DNA of 64,000 bases from NCBI GenBank assembly GCA_002919265.1, contig PKEY01000100.1:1-64000 (forward strand), written 5' to 3'. The stretch is from Hyphomicrobiaceae bacterium. GTDB taxonomy: Bacteria > Pseudomonadota > Alphaproteobacteria > Rhizobiales > Hyphomicrobiaceae. The notes beneath the pieces are model-generated. The model was not told the DNA's origin, ran no database searches, and saw only the letters and a program-made list of their open reading frames with translations. Both the position numbers and the translations under genes were made by a program. Every line of letters starts with the position of its first letter. The stretch's first letter is position 1. Positions 53,561 to 61,140 of the stretch are shown here, in pieces.

Positions 53561-54088
53561 ATGCTGCGCAAGAAATCGACGCAAGGGGCGATGGTTGCCG
53601 GTGCTGCGGCAGCTGGCTCGTTTTCGAGATATCGCGAGCCCGAGCGCCTGGTGGGCTTGGGTTTCCGTGCCTGGCTCGCTGGCTACCAGACGGGGGACAT
53701 TTCCTGCTGGGAGGAAGCCTGGTCGCTTTATTCCGAAACCCTTGGACCGGAGCAGGCTCGACCGGCGGTTGAGGACCTCGCCTGCTGGGTGCGGGCGATC
53801 AGAAAAGCGTCATGCCGCGCCATCGAGGTTTATCCCGAGCAGTGCCGCGGGTTCTGCCGCGATGAATGCATGGCCATCGCGATGGTAGCGGCTAGCCAGC
53901 ATGGCGCTTGTCCGGCTCTGCGGGCCTGCGCCTTCGCGCTGCTCGAAAATTCGGCTATCGACGACGTGGTGGAGGGGGCCGAGTGCCTCGGGGCGCGGCT
54001 CAAGAGCTGCAACAAGATCCTGTCGCCGAATTCAATCTGTCAGGCGGTGGCGTTTTGCCCTCTACGCACAAGGGGGCGCCCCAACTGA
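53561..54088 (+). CDS. Cysteine-rich helical protein of unknown function
   Basis: A 175-residue product with twelve Cys residues, most in the second half. PEQCRGFCRDECMAIAM gives CxxxCxxxC on one helix face, and CPALRAC, AECLGARLKSC and SICQAVAFC follow. It is predicted mostly helical. Such spacing recalls metal-storing helical bundles, but I cannot assign a family, and disulfides are an alternative. An N-terminal hydrophobic stretch (GAMVAGAAAAGSFS) is too weak for a sure signal. It follows the iron-binding protein in the same direction and is ended by the terminator at 54121. ATG 53561 has no good ribosome site; ATG 53591 (AAGGGGCG before it) is an alternative. Confidence 0.6.
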   Translation: MLRKKSTQGAMVAGAAAAGSFSRYREPERLVGLGFRAWLAGYQTGDISCWEEAWSLYSETLGPEQARPAVEDLACWVRAIRKASCRAIEVYPEQCRGFCRDECMAIAMVAASQHGACPALRACAFALLENSAIDDVVEGAECLGARLKSCNKILSPNSICQAVAFCPLRTRGRPN

Positions 54089-54120
54089 GGCGAGCGAAGA
54101 GAGGAAAGATGGATTAAGAG

Positions 54121-54160
54121 AGCCGCTGGCACGGATGGACCGCGCCAGCGGCTTTCGTTT
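54121..54160. terminator. Bidirectional terminator between the Cys-rich gene and the aldehyde dehydrogenase
   Basis: AGCCGCTGGC (54121-54130) and GCCAGCGGCT (54144-54153) form a perfect 10 bp stem with a 13-base loop. TTCGTTT follows on the plus side and CTCTTAAT on the minus side, so it can serve both convergent genes. Confidence 0.75.
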
Positions 54161-54166
54161 GTCGGA

Positions 54167-55684
54167 CTATGACTGAGTCGCCGTCTTCATGATGAAGGGG
54201 TTGCCGGTGTTGGCTGCGGTCGACACCCAGACGCTCTTCGTCTCCAGGTACTCGTCAATTGCTGTCTGACCGTTCTCGCGGCCGAGGCCTGAGCTCTTGA
54301 AGCCGCCGAATGGCATGGTGAAGCTCATCGCGCGGTAGGTGTTGACCCAGACGGTGCCCGCACGGATCCGGCGGGGAACAATAGTTGCGCGCTTCACCGA
54401 TTGCGTCCAGACGCCTGCGGCAAGGCCGTAGATGACGTCATTGGCGATGCGGATGGCGTCCTCTTCATCCTTGAACTTGATGACGGAGAGGACTGGCCCG
54501 AACACCTCTTCCTGCGCGATCCGCATCTTGTTGTCGACGTCGACGAAGATCGTCGGCTGGACGAAGTACTTGCCGCCGCCCATCTCCGGCCCGGCCGGAC
54601 CGCCGCCAAGCACGCACTTGGCGCCCTCGTTCTTCGCGATGTCGATGTACGAGAGCACCTTTTGATACTGTGGCGGCGTGGTGACCGGCCCCACCTGGGT
54701 GTCGAAGTTCATGGGGTTGCCGAGCTTGGCCGTCTTGGCCGTCGCAATGAGCCGCTCCACGAACTCATCATGGATGCTCTCCTGGACGAGCAGGCGTGAG
54801 CCGGCAACACATGTCTGGCCCGTAGCAGCGAAGATGCCCGAGATCGCGCCGTTCACAGCGTCTTCCATAACGCAGTCGTCGAACACGATGTTCGGCGACT
54901 TGCCGCCGAGCTCGAGGGATACCTTCTTGAAGCTAGCCGCAGCGAGAGAGGCGACACGCGAGCCGGTGGCGCTGCCGCCCGTAAAGGCGACCTTTGCAAC
55001 TTTCGGATGCGTGACCAGCGCCTCGCCCGTCGTCGCGCCATAGCCGGTGACGACATTGATGACGCCGGGCGGCACATCGGCCTCTTCAATCACGAGCTTC
55101 ATGAACTCGAGAAGCGAGGCGGACGTGTATTCAGACGGCTTGATGACAACGGTGCAGCCAGCCGCCAGGGCCGGGGCCAGCTTGAAGCCGACGAGAAGAA
55201 GCGGCGAGTTCCAGGGGATGATGAGGCCGCAGACGCCCACCGGCTCTCGCAGCGTGTAGGTGAAGTGGTCGGGCTTGTCGACCGGGATCACCATGCCCGT
55301 GATCTTGTCTGCCAGCCCGCCGTAGTAATAGTACCACTCCGGCAAATACTTTAGCTGCGCGGACATCTCCGAGATCAACTTGCCGTTGTCCTTCACCTCG
55401 ATGCGGGCGAGGTGCTCGCCGTGCTTCTCGATGAGGCCGGCAATCCGGCGCAAAAGGCGGCCGCGCTCCGTCTGGGTCATTCTGGGCCAGGGGCCGCTCT
55501 CAAAGGCGCGGTAAGCGGCGTTGCACGCGCGGTCCACATCGGTGGCATCGCATTCCGGGATGAGCGCCCAGGGCTCGCCGGTGTACGGGTCGAAGGTCTC
55601 GAATGTCTTGCCCGAGGCGGCATCGCACCACTGGCCATCGATATAGATCTGATACTTTTTCAGTTGGGTCGGGACATCCTGCAT
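54167..55684 (-). CDS. NAD(P)-dependent aldehyde dehydrogenase
   Basis: A 505-residue ALDH-superfamily enzyme with the catalytic Cys in GQTCVAGSRLLV near 291 and the general-base Glu in SLELGGKSPNIVFDD near 257. The cofactor-binding INVVTGYGATTGEALV and GGSATGSRV precede them, with PFGGFKSSGLGRENG at the end. The sequence is closest in style to the betaine/hydroxy-aldehyde ALDH group; the substrate is not assignable. The gene stands alone between a bidirectional terminator and an unassigned gap. Confidence 0.92.
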   Translation of the reverse strand: MQDVPTQLKKYQIYIDGQWCDAASGKTFETFDPYTGEPWALIPECDATDVDRACNAAYRAFESGPWPRMTQTERGRLLRRIAGLIEKHGEHLARIEVKDNGKLISEMSAQLKYLPEWYYYYGGLADKITGMVIPVDKPDHFTYTLREPVGVCGLIIPWNSPLLLVGFKLAPALAAGCTVVIKPSEYTSASLLEFMKLVIEEADVPPGVINVVTGYGATTGEALVTHPKVAKVAFTGGSATGSRVASLAAASFKKVSLELGGKSPNIVFDDCVMEDAVNGAISGIFAATGQTCVAGSRLLVQESIHDEFVERLIATAKTAKLGNPMNFDTQVGPVTTPPQYQKVLSYIDIAKNEGAKCVLGGGPAGPEMGGGKYFVQPTIFVDVDNKMRIAQEEVFGPVLSVIKFKDEEDAIRIANDVIYGLAAGVWTQSVKRATIVPRRIRAGTVWVNTYRAMSFTMPFGGFKSSGLGRENGQTAIDEYLETKSVWVSTAANTGNPFIMKTATQS

Positions 55685-56181
55685 CGACTTGCTCCACGAA
55701 AATGGTGCGTCGGGGGAATGGCTTATGCCTCCGTGCGCGGCATGGGCACGATAGGAGCCACCATCTTGATGTCAATAAGAGACAACGCTTGGGGCGCTTG
55801 GAGCGACCCACTCATGCGACGATCGTCGCGTACGCGGTATGGACTCCACCCTGTAAAGTTTGCTGCCCGTCGCGGGTTCTCAACAGCAATTCGTGGCTGC
55901 GAGACTTGTGAGGTGTGTGTCGTATTGTGTGAAAGTTGTGAACTCGAATGTTGTGAAGGGTTCAACTTCGTGCCGCACTGAGCATTTTCAGGGCGGGAAC
56001 TGCTTATTTGCGCTGCTTCCATTGGGACGAGCGCTTGACTATAGTTCCCGCGGGCAACGATGGACTTGTCAAAGGCGATTGCCTGATCGCGACGCGCGAG
56101 GGGATTTCGGCCGGAAAAAGCAAATAAATCGGCCGCAAAAACTCGCACATCCATCGCGGGGACGAGGGAGTAGAGAGCAGC
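55685..56181. other. 497-base gap between the aldehyde dehydrogenase and the OmpA gene
   Basis: No conserved gene is seen. It contains TTGTGA repeated at 55906, 55936 and 55951 (a 15-base register) inside a possible Cys-rich micro-frame. A weak promoter candidate for the OmpA gene has -10 TATAGT at 56040-56045 and TTCCAT 17 bases before it. Both strands have further open frames that look like chance. Confidence 0.4.
55814..55981 (+). CDS. Possible 55-residue cysteine-rich micro-protein
   Basis: An ATG at 55814 opens a 55-residue frame with a basic N-terminal half (RRSSRTRYGLHPVKFAARRG). Its tail has eight Cys residues in about 20, many alternating with Glu (CETCEVC, CESCELECCEG). The pattern would suit metal binding. 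The upstream ribosome site is weak (GGAG 10 bases away), and the TTGTGA DNA repeats could instead be regulator sites that happen to encode Cys-Glu. Reported as a possibility only. Confidence 0.22.
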   Translation: MRRSSRTRYGLHPVKFAARRGFSTAIRGCETCEVCVVLCESCELECCEGFNFVPH

Positions 56182-58701
56182 ATGAGATGCAATCCCTTAC
56201 GTTGGCTTGTGGGGATGGTTCTGGTCATCGGCCTGCTCGGTATCATGAACCTTCGGGGCGTCCTCGCAGAGATTGAGATTGAGTTGGCGCAACAAACGCG
56301 CCATGCGCTCGAGCAGGCAGGATTGAGCTGGGCGGACGTTCGCTTCTCAGGCCGCGATGGATGGATCGAAGGCAGGGCGCCCGACGAGAGCGAGATTGTA
56401 AAGGCCTACAATATCTCCAGCTCCGTTTGGGGGGTTCGCAAGATCGACAGCCGGGCCCAACTGCTTGAGGAGCAGCGCAACTACACGTGGCGCGCGGTGG
56501 TCCGCAGCGACAAGGTCAAGCTCTCCGGTTACGTGCCGAACGAGCAAACACGCAAAGCGATCATCGGTGCTGTAAAGGCCACGTTTCCGCAGCTCGAGAT
56601 CGACGACAACATGCGCCTTGCGCGCGGCGCGCCGGACACGGAGACGTGGCTGGGCGCTGTCAGCTTCGGTCTGAAGCAGCTCTCACGCCTGAAACCGACC
56701 GCGCATGTCACAATCGATAACGACGGATTGGAGATCGAAGGAGAAGCGCTGGACTACAACGCCTTCCGCGCCATCAAGTCGTCGCTGGCAGGCAATCTGC
56801 CGACGGGCTTGCGCGTCAAGCGAGATTCAGTCGTCGCACCAAAAGTGGAGCCTTACGTCTGGGCGGCGCGCCTCACCGGTAATGAAGTGCAGCTGGGTGG
56901 CTTTTTACCGAGCGAAGAGGCGCGTGAGGAGGTTTTTTCAGCTGCACAAAAATCTTTCCCTCAGAAGGTGATTGTCGATCGGATGCGTGTTGGCTCTGGA
57001 GAGCCCGAGAATATTGTTGCCGCAGCGGTCAGCGCACTCGGCAAGCTTGCGGAGCTCGAGGAGGGCGACGTCGAAATCAAGGACAAGTCGATCCTCCTGT
57101 CTGGTGTCGCAGCAAAGGAAGTCACCGTTGCCGGACTTCGGGAAAGTCTCAAGTCGTCATTTCCAAAGAGCTTCCGCGTCGACGAGCAGATCAAGTTCCG
57201 TGAACCGACAATCAAACCTGTCAGTCCTTACAAGATCCTTGCTGAGATCGACGGTGATGTCCTGAAGCTTACGGGTTATGCGCCGAGCGAGGAGCTGCGC
57301 ACGGCCATTCGCGACGTTGCCGTATCACGGTTCCCTCAACTCAAGGTGTCGGAGAGCCTGGAGCTTGGGGCGGGTGCGCCTGAAGGGTGGCAGAGCTGCA
57401 TGTCTGCCGGACTGACCGCGCTCGCTAAGATCGGGAAGGGGCGCGTCGAAATGGAGGACAACATCCTTCGTTTCGCCGCCGTGACGGAGGACGAGACGGT
57501 CGCCCAGAACATTGAGAACGAGCTTCGGGCAGCCGTGAACCGGGCCTGCGAGTTGGAGGCAAAGATCGTTGTCGATGTTCCGCCCGAACCGGACCTCAAG
57601 TGGCGCGCGTCGATGGCAGAAGGAAAGCTTATCCTCGAAGGCGAGGTACCGGACGAGGCGAGCAAGGACGCTTTGGCGACTCTTGCAGCGCAGGCGTTTT
57701 CCGGCGTGCAGGTTGAGGATCGCTCAGAAGTCAAAACAGGGCGGTCCGGGAAGTGGCTGAAGGTCGCCGAGACAGGTCTCAAGCTTCTCTCACGACTGCG
57801 GTCGGGTGAAATTCAGCTTGATGGCCAGAGCCTCACGGTCTCAGGACAAGCGCCCGATACCGCGGTGGCAGCACTCATCCGCCAGCAACTTCGCGACTTG
57901 CCCAAAGGTTATGCGGGCGCGGAGACCATCGAAATTCGCTCCGACGCGATGATCTGGGCCGAGGAGGAGGCGAAGCGGCAGGCGGAAGCTGAGGCTCGCA
58001 GGCAAGCTGAAGAGGCGCAACGCAAGGCGGAGGAGGAAGCGCGGCAGGCTGAGCAAGCTGCCGAGGCTCCTCAAGAGGCGGCTTCGGAAACTGCCGAAGC
58101 AAAGGCTGGCTCCACCACCGAAACTCGGATTGCGAATGTTTCGCCGCTTCCCAGCGATGAGGGTGGCGCGGCTGCATCCTCAGAAACCTCAGAAGAGCCA
58201 GCGGATGAGCCGTCTGCAGAGCAGCGCGCTGCCTTGGGGGAAGACGGTTCACACGCCGAAGGGGGGCAAACGCCGGAAGGTCAAACAGCCGCCGCCGTTC
58301 AGCAGGCGGCACTTGCGGCGTCGCGGGACGTCGACGAGCGATGTCAGCAGGCACTGGCGAAGTTCGCACCCCACGGCACGATCAATTTCGATCGCGCAAA
58401 AACCGACCTCAAGCACGCGAGTGTGATCACGCTTTCCCGGATGGCAGAGGTTGCCGCGTCTTGCCCCAACCTCCCCATCAGGATCGAAGGACATGCGGAT
58501 GCCGAAGGTTCGCCGGAAGGCAACCAGGTGCTGTCCGAAATGCGGGCTGAGGCTGCAGTGAAGTTTCTCGTCGACAAGGGCGTATCGCTCGATCGCATCA
58601 GGTCCGTCGGCTACGGCGCAACGCGCCCCGTGGCTCCCAACGACACGCCGGCGAGTCGTGCGCTCAATCGGCGCGTTGAGATCTTCATTGGCGACCACTG
58701 A
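56182..58701 (+). CDS. OmpA-family protein with four BON-like repeats
   Basis: An 839-residue envelope protein. A membrane anchor or signal (WLVGMVLVIGLLGIMNLRGV) is followed by four repeats of about 124 residues, starting near 101, 225, 350 and 472. Each has a W.A....D.V.L.GYVP.EE.R strand-helix unit and a later GAP..W..A...GL..L..L unit, like BON modules that bind lipid or hydrophobic surfaces. A charged Glu/Ala/Arg coiled coil follows near 595-625. The C-terminal OmpA domain starts near 733, with GHADAEGSPEGNQVLS and the diaminopimelate-binding Arg in LNRRVEIFI. It likely links the inner membrane to peptidoglycan. Confidence 0.85.
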   Translation: MRCNPLRWLVGMVLVIGLLGIMNLRGVLAEIEIELAQQTRHALEQAGLSWADVRFSGRDGWIEGRAPDESEIVKAYNISSSVWGVRKIDSRAQLLEEQRNYTWRAVVRSDKVKLSGYVPNEQTRKAIIGAVKATFPQLEIDDNMRLARGAPDTETWLGAVSFGLKQLSRLKPTAHVTIDNDGLEIEGEALDYNAFRAIKSSLAGNLPTGLRVKRDSVVAPKVEPYVWAARLTGNEVQLGGFLPSEEAREEVFSAAQKSFPQKVIVDRMRVGSGEPENIVAAAVSALGKLAELEEGDVEIKDKSILLSGVAAKEVTVAGLRESLKSSFPKSFRVDEQIKFREPTIKPVSPYKILAEIDGDVLKLTGYAPSEELRTAIRDVAVSRFPQLKVSESLELGAGAPEGWQSCMSAGLTALAKIGKGRVEMEDNILRFAAVTEDETVAQNIENELRAAVNRACELEAKIVVDVPPEPDLKWRASMAEGKLILEGEVPDEASKDALATLAAQAFSGVQVEDRSEVKTGRSGKWLKVAETGLKLLSRLRSGEIQLDGQSLTVSGQAPDTAVAALIRQQLRDLPKGYAGAETIEIRSDAMIWAEEEAKRQAEAEARRQAEEAQRKAEEEARQAEQAAEAPQEAASETAEAKAGSTTETRIANVSPLPSDEGGAAASSETSEEPADEPSAEQRAALGEDGSHAEGGQTPEGQTAAAVQQAALAASRDVDERCQQALAKFAPHGTINFDRAKTDLKHASVITLSRMAEVAASCPNLPIRIEGHADAEGSPEGNQVLSEMRAEAAVKFLVDKGVSLDRIRSVGYGATRPVAPNDTPASRALNRRVEIFIGDH

Positions 58702-58724
58702 TTTCGGGGACGGGGGCGCAGGCC

Positions 58725-58826
58725 ATGGATTATCTCGTTGTGAAGCTGTTCTGGTATCTGGTGCTGGCTTTCGCCATCGGATTGTTTGTCGGCTGGGTTT
58801 CTTGCCAGCGCGTCAGCGATCGGTAG
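58725..58826 (+). CDS. 33-residue single-span membrane micro-protein
   Basis: The ATG at 58725 is 24 bases after the OmpA stop, and the frame ends TAG at 58824-58826. The product has one membrane helix (KLFWYLVLAFAIGLFVGWVS) with Gly-zipper-like GLFVGW and a basic end (CQRVSDR). The same W...A..LG.F.G....R pattern appears in the N-terminal helix of the next protein (residues 6-28), so the two helices look related. GGGGGCGCAGGCC upstream offers only a modest ribosome site. Tight spacing inside the cluster and the coherent membrane helix support a real gene. Confidence 0.55.
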   Translation: MDYLVVKLFWYLVLAFAIGLFVGWVSCQRVSDR

Positions 58827-58873
58827 CTCAAAGCTCGGTGCTATAGGCAGGGTTCGCCCACGGGGACCGACCG

Positions 58874-60619
58874 ATGATGACTTTGCTCTGGCAAACGGCA
58901 GCCCTTTTGCTCGCAGCTTACTTCCTTGGTGCTTTTCTGGGTTGCCTGATCCGGCGGACGTTCTTCGGAAAGACGCCAGTGACAGACACGGAGCCGGCTT
59001 ATGCCGGAATGCCGAGTTCTGTGGCGCCCGGAGCTATGGCTGAGCCTGAGCCAGTTTCGACTGCCCCGGCCTATCGGGCAACGACCCAGCCGGCCTATCC
59101 AGCCGAGAGCGCTGAACCATTGGCCGCTGCGCCGCAGGTCGACGAGACGACGACAGCAGAGCCAGAGGTTGGCGGAGTAGTGCATTATCCGCGGGCGGTG
59201 ACACCCAAAAATGATGAGGCCTCCGCGCCCGTCTCGGAAGCACCGTCACATCCACGTGCCGAGGCAGAGCCTGTCTCGCCGCCTCCCCAGGAGTCCAGCG
59301 CGCCTTATCGGCCCGTCATTCCCCCTGTGGGTGATCGAAAGCGGTCCATCGGAACGTCAGCCGCCGCAGCTGCAGCGCTTGCCGCCGCGACGGCGCGCTA
59401 TCGCGCAGCGCAGGAAGCCGCGCGTGCAGCCGGCACTATTCCGGCGGCCGCCGGGAGCTTCGACGGTGCCGCTGCGGCCGTAACTGCGCCCCCGGCCTCG
59501 ACACCTGCCACCGATAACCCGGACGACCTCACCCGCATCCGCGGCATCGATCCGGAGCTGAGCCAAAAACTCAGCACGCTGGGTGTTCGGAAGTTCTCGG
59601 ACATTGCCGCGTGGCGGAAGGAGGACATTCAGCGGATCAGCGCTGCGCTCGGATTCCGTGGACGGATCGAGCAGGAGAACTGGATCGAGCAGGCCCAAAT
59701 TCTCGCCACCGGGACGGAGACGGCCTACTCCCGTCGCCGTGCGAACATGGCGCCGTTGGCGAAGCCGAGCGCAGATGAGGGCGAGCGCCGGGCTCCGCCT
59801 CAGGCACAGCCTGCCTCAGCGGAGGTCGCTCCAGCTCCGCCGGCTGCTGCGACGGAGCCTCCGGCGAAAAAGCCGCCACCAACAGGTTTGGGGCGGCATC
59901 ATCTGCAGCGCATCAAGGGTATCACGCCGGACATCGAACGGCTGCTTAACCTGCACGGCGTTCATCGCTACGATCACATCGCCCGTTGGACGGCTGCCGA
60001 CGTCAAGAAGTTCGACCAGCTTCTCGGGAGGAAGGGCCGCATCGCGCAAGAAAACTGGATCGAGCAAGCGCAAATTCTGGCAAACCGCGGCTTGACCGCG
60101 TTCGCACGTCAGTTTGACGAGCAGCATACGGCAGCACCGCCGCGCTTGCGTCCGGCGCACCTTCTGGACGCAATTCGGGAAGCTCAGGCGGCGAACAATG
60201 CGGGACAGGCCAAACCGGCCGAGGAAGGCGAAGGCGGTCCGGCGAAACCCAAGTTTGATTTGTCGACCCTCAGATCGGTGCGCTCCGAAGCCTTCCAGAG
60301 CGACAAGGCGGAGGTGCACCCGCCGCAGTCTCCCTCGCCGGGTGTGCCCAAACAGGTTGACGATCTCAAGCGTATCCGGGGAATCGGCGTCGCGCTCGAA
60401 AAGCGGCTGAACGGCCTGGGCTATTGGACTTACGAGCAGATCGCCAATTGGACGGCTGCAGATGTCGATCGCATCAGCCGTGCGCTCGACATCCCCGGAC
60501 GGATCGAACAGGAAAACTGGATCGAGCAGGCGCAAATTCTCGCGACCGGTGGCCAGACATGGTTTGCGCGCCGGCGTGACAGGGGAGAGGTGGCCATCGA
60601 TCCATCGTCAAATGAATAG
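58874..60619 (+). CDS. Membrane-anchored protein with three helix-hairpin-helix repeats
   Basis: A 581-residue product. One N-terminal membrane helix (LLWQTAALLLAAYFLGAFLG) leads to a Pro/Ala/Glu-rich disordered stretch of about 190 residues. Three copies of a 70-residue module follow near 217-285, 338-412 and 496-572. Each opens L.RI.GI...L...L...GV, then IA.W...D...., then GRI.QENWIEQAQILA. The module is the HhH domain found fused to some ribosomal L21 and NuoE proteins and related to the flap-endonuclease HhH. Ends of repeats read TAYSRRR, TAFARQF and TWFARRR. The partner (protein or nucleic acid) is unknown. Confidence 0.78.
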   Translation: MMTLLWQTAALLLAAYFLGAFLGCLIRRTFFGKTPVTDTEPAYAGMPSSVAPGAMAEPEPVSTAPAYRATTQPAYPAESAEPLAAAPQVDETTTAEPEVGGVVHYPRAVTPKNDEASAPVSEAPSHPRAEAEPVSPPPQESSAPYRPVIPPVGDRKRSIGTSAAAAAALAAATARYRAAQEAARAAGTIPAAAGSFDGAAAAVTAPPASTPATDNPDDLTRIRGIDPELSQKLSTLGVRKFSDIAAWRKEDIQRISAALGFRGRIEQENWIEQAQILATGTETAYSRRRANMAPLAKPSADEGERRAPPQAQPASAEVAPAPPAAATEPPAKKPPPTGLGRHHLQRIKGITPDIERLLNLHGVHRYDHIARWTAADVKKFDQLLGRKGRIAQENWIEQAQILANRGLTAFARQFDEQHTAAPPRLRPAHLLDAIREAQAANNAGQAKPAEEGEGGPAKPKFDLSTLRSVRSEAFQSDKAEVHPPQSPSPGVPKQVDDLKRIRGIGVALEKRLNGLGYWTYEQIANWTAADVDRISRALDIPGRIEQENWIEQAQILATGGQTWFARRRDRGEVAIDPSSNE

Positions 60620-60764
60620 CGCTGGCTTGGGAGACTGGAGTGTCACGCTAGTTGATTGTCTTCTCGAGTGTATATGCCAGCTCTTGCGCAACGCTTTCGT
60701 TCGTGATGAACACGAGTGGCTTTGGACTCGGCGGGAGGCGACTTTGACTAGGGGAACAACAAAC

Positions 60765-61043
60765 GTGCTCAGACGTATGGCTTTGCTGATGAGCGCGGCG
60801 GCATTGGCCGGATGCGCCAGCAGCAATGCCGGGCCTTATGGTGATCCCGGGGCCCGCCCATTGCCGCCGGGATACAGCTGTCAATCCGTTCGTGCAGAGC
60901 TGAACAGGCTCGATGCCAAGGGCATCCGCTGGAAAGTCGAGGCGGCCAGCTCGGGCAAGAAGTTGCCGGCCCAACAGCAGGAAGAAGTTGATCGGTATAA
61001 TTACCTGCTCAACATTTATCTCGGCGCACGCTGCCACGTCTGA
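60765..61043 (+). CDS. Small lipoprotein of unknown function
   Basis: A 92-residue product with lipobox LAGC (Cys17 counting from GTG 60765). The short mature domain has two Cys residues (YSCQSVRAELNRLDAKG and GARCHV at the end) that could bond, and a helix QQQEEVDRYNYLLNIYL. The start is uncertain: a TTG at 60744 has GGGAGG with 5-base spacing and adds seven residues; GTG 60765 has AGGGGA 9 bases away. It lies downstream of the triple-HhH gene and ends with a terminator. Confidence 0.65.
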   Translation: MLRRMALLMSAAALAGCASSNAGPYGDPGARPLPPGYSCQSVRAELNRLDAKGIRWKVEAASSGKKLPAQQQEEVDRYNYLLNIYLGARCHV

Positions 61044-61088
61044 CGGGGCGCATTCGTCGTCAACCCGCCCTATCTTCACCAATTGGCA

Positions 61089-61119
61089 AGCTCCGGGCGC
61101 GTACCGGGGCTTTGCTTTT
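61089..61119 (+). terminator. Rho-independent terminator after the small lipoprotein
   Basis: AGCTCCGG (61089-61096), 7-base loop and CCGGGGCT (61104-61111), an 8 bp stem with one wobble, then TTGCTTTT. It separates the envelope cluster from lpdA. Confidence 0.65.
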
Positions 61120-61140
61120 GAGAAGTAGAACGGACTTGTC

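Noticed and set aside
55723..56154. Minus-strand frame of 143 codons in the gap before the OmpA gene
   Set aside because: No ribosome site, no recognisable domain, low-complexity product; treated as chance.
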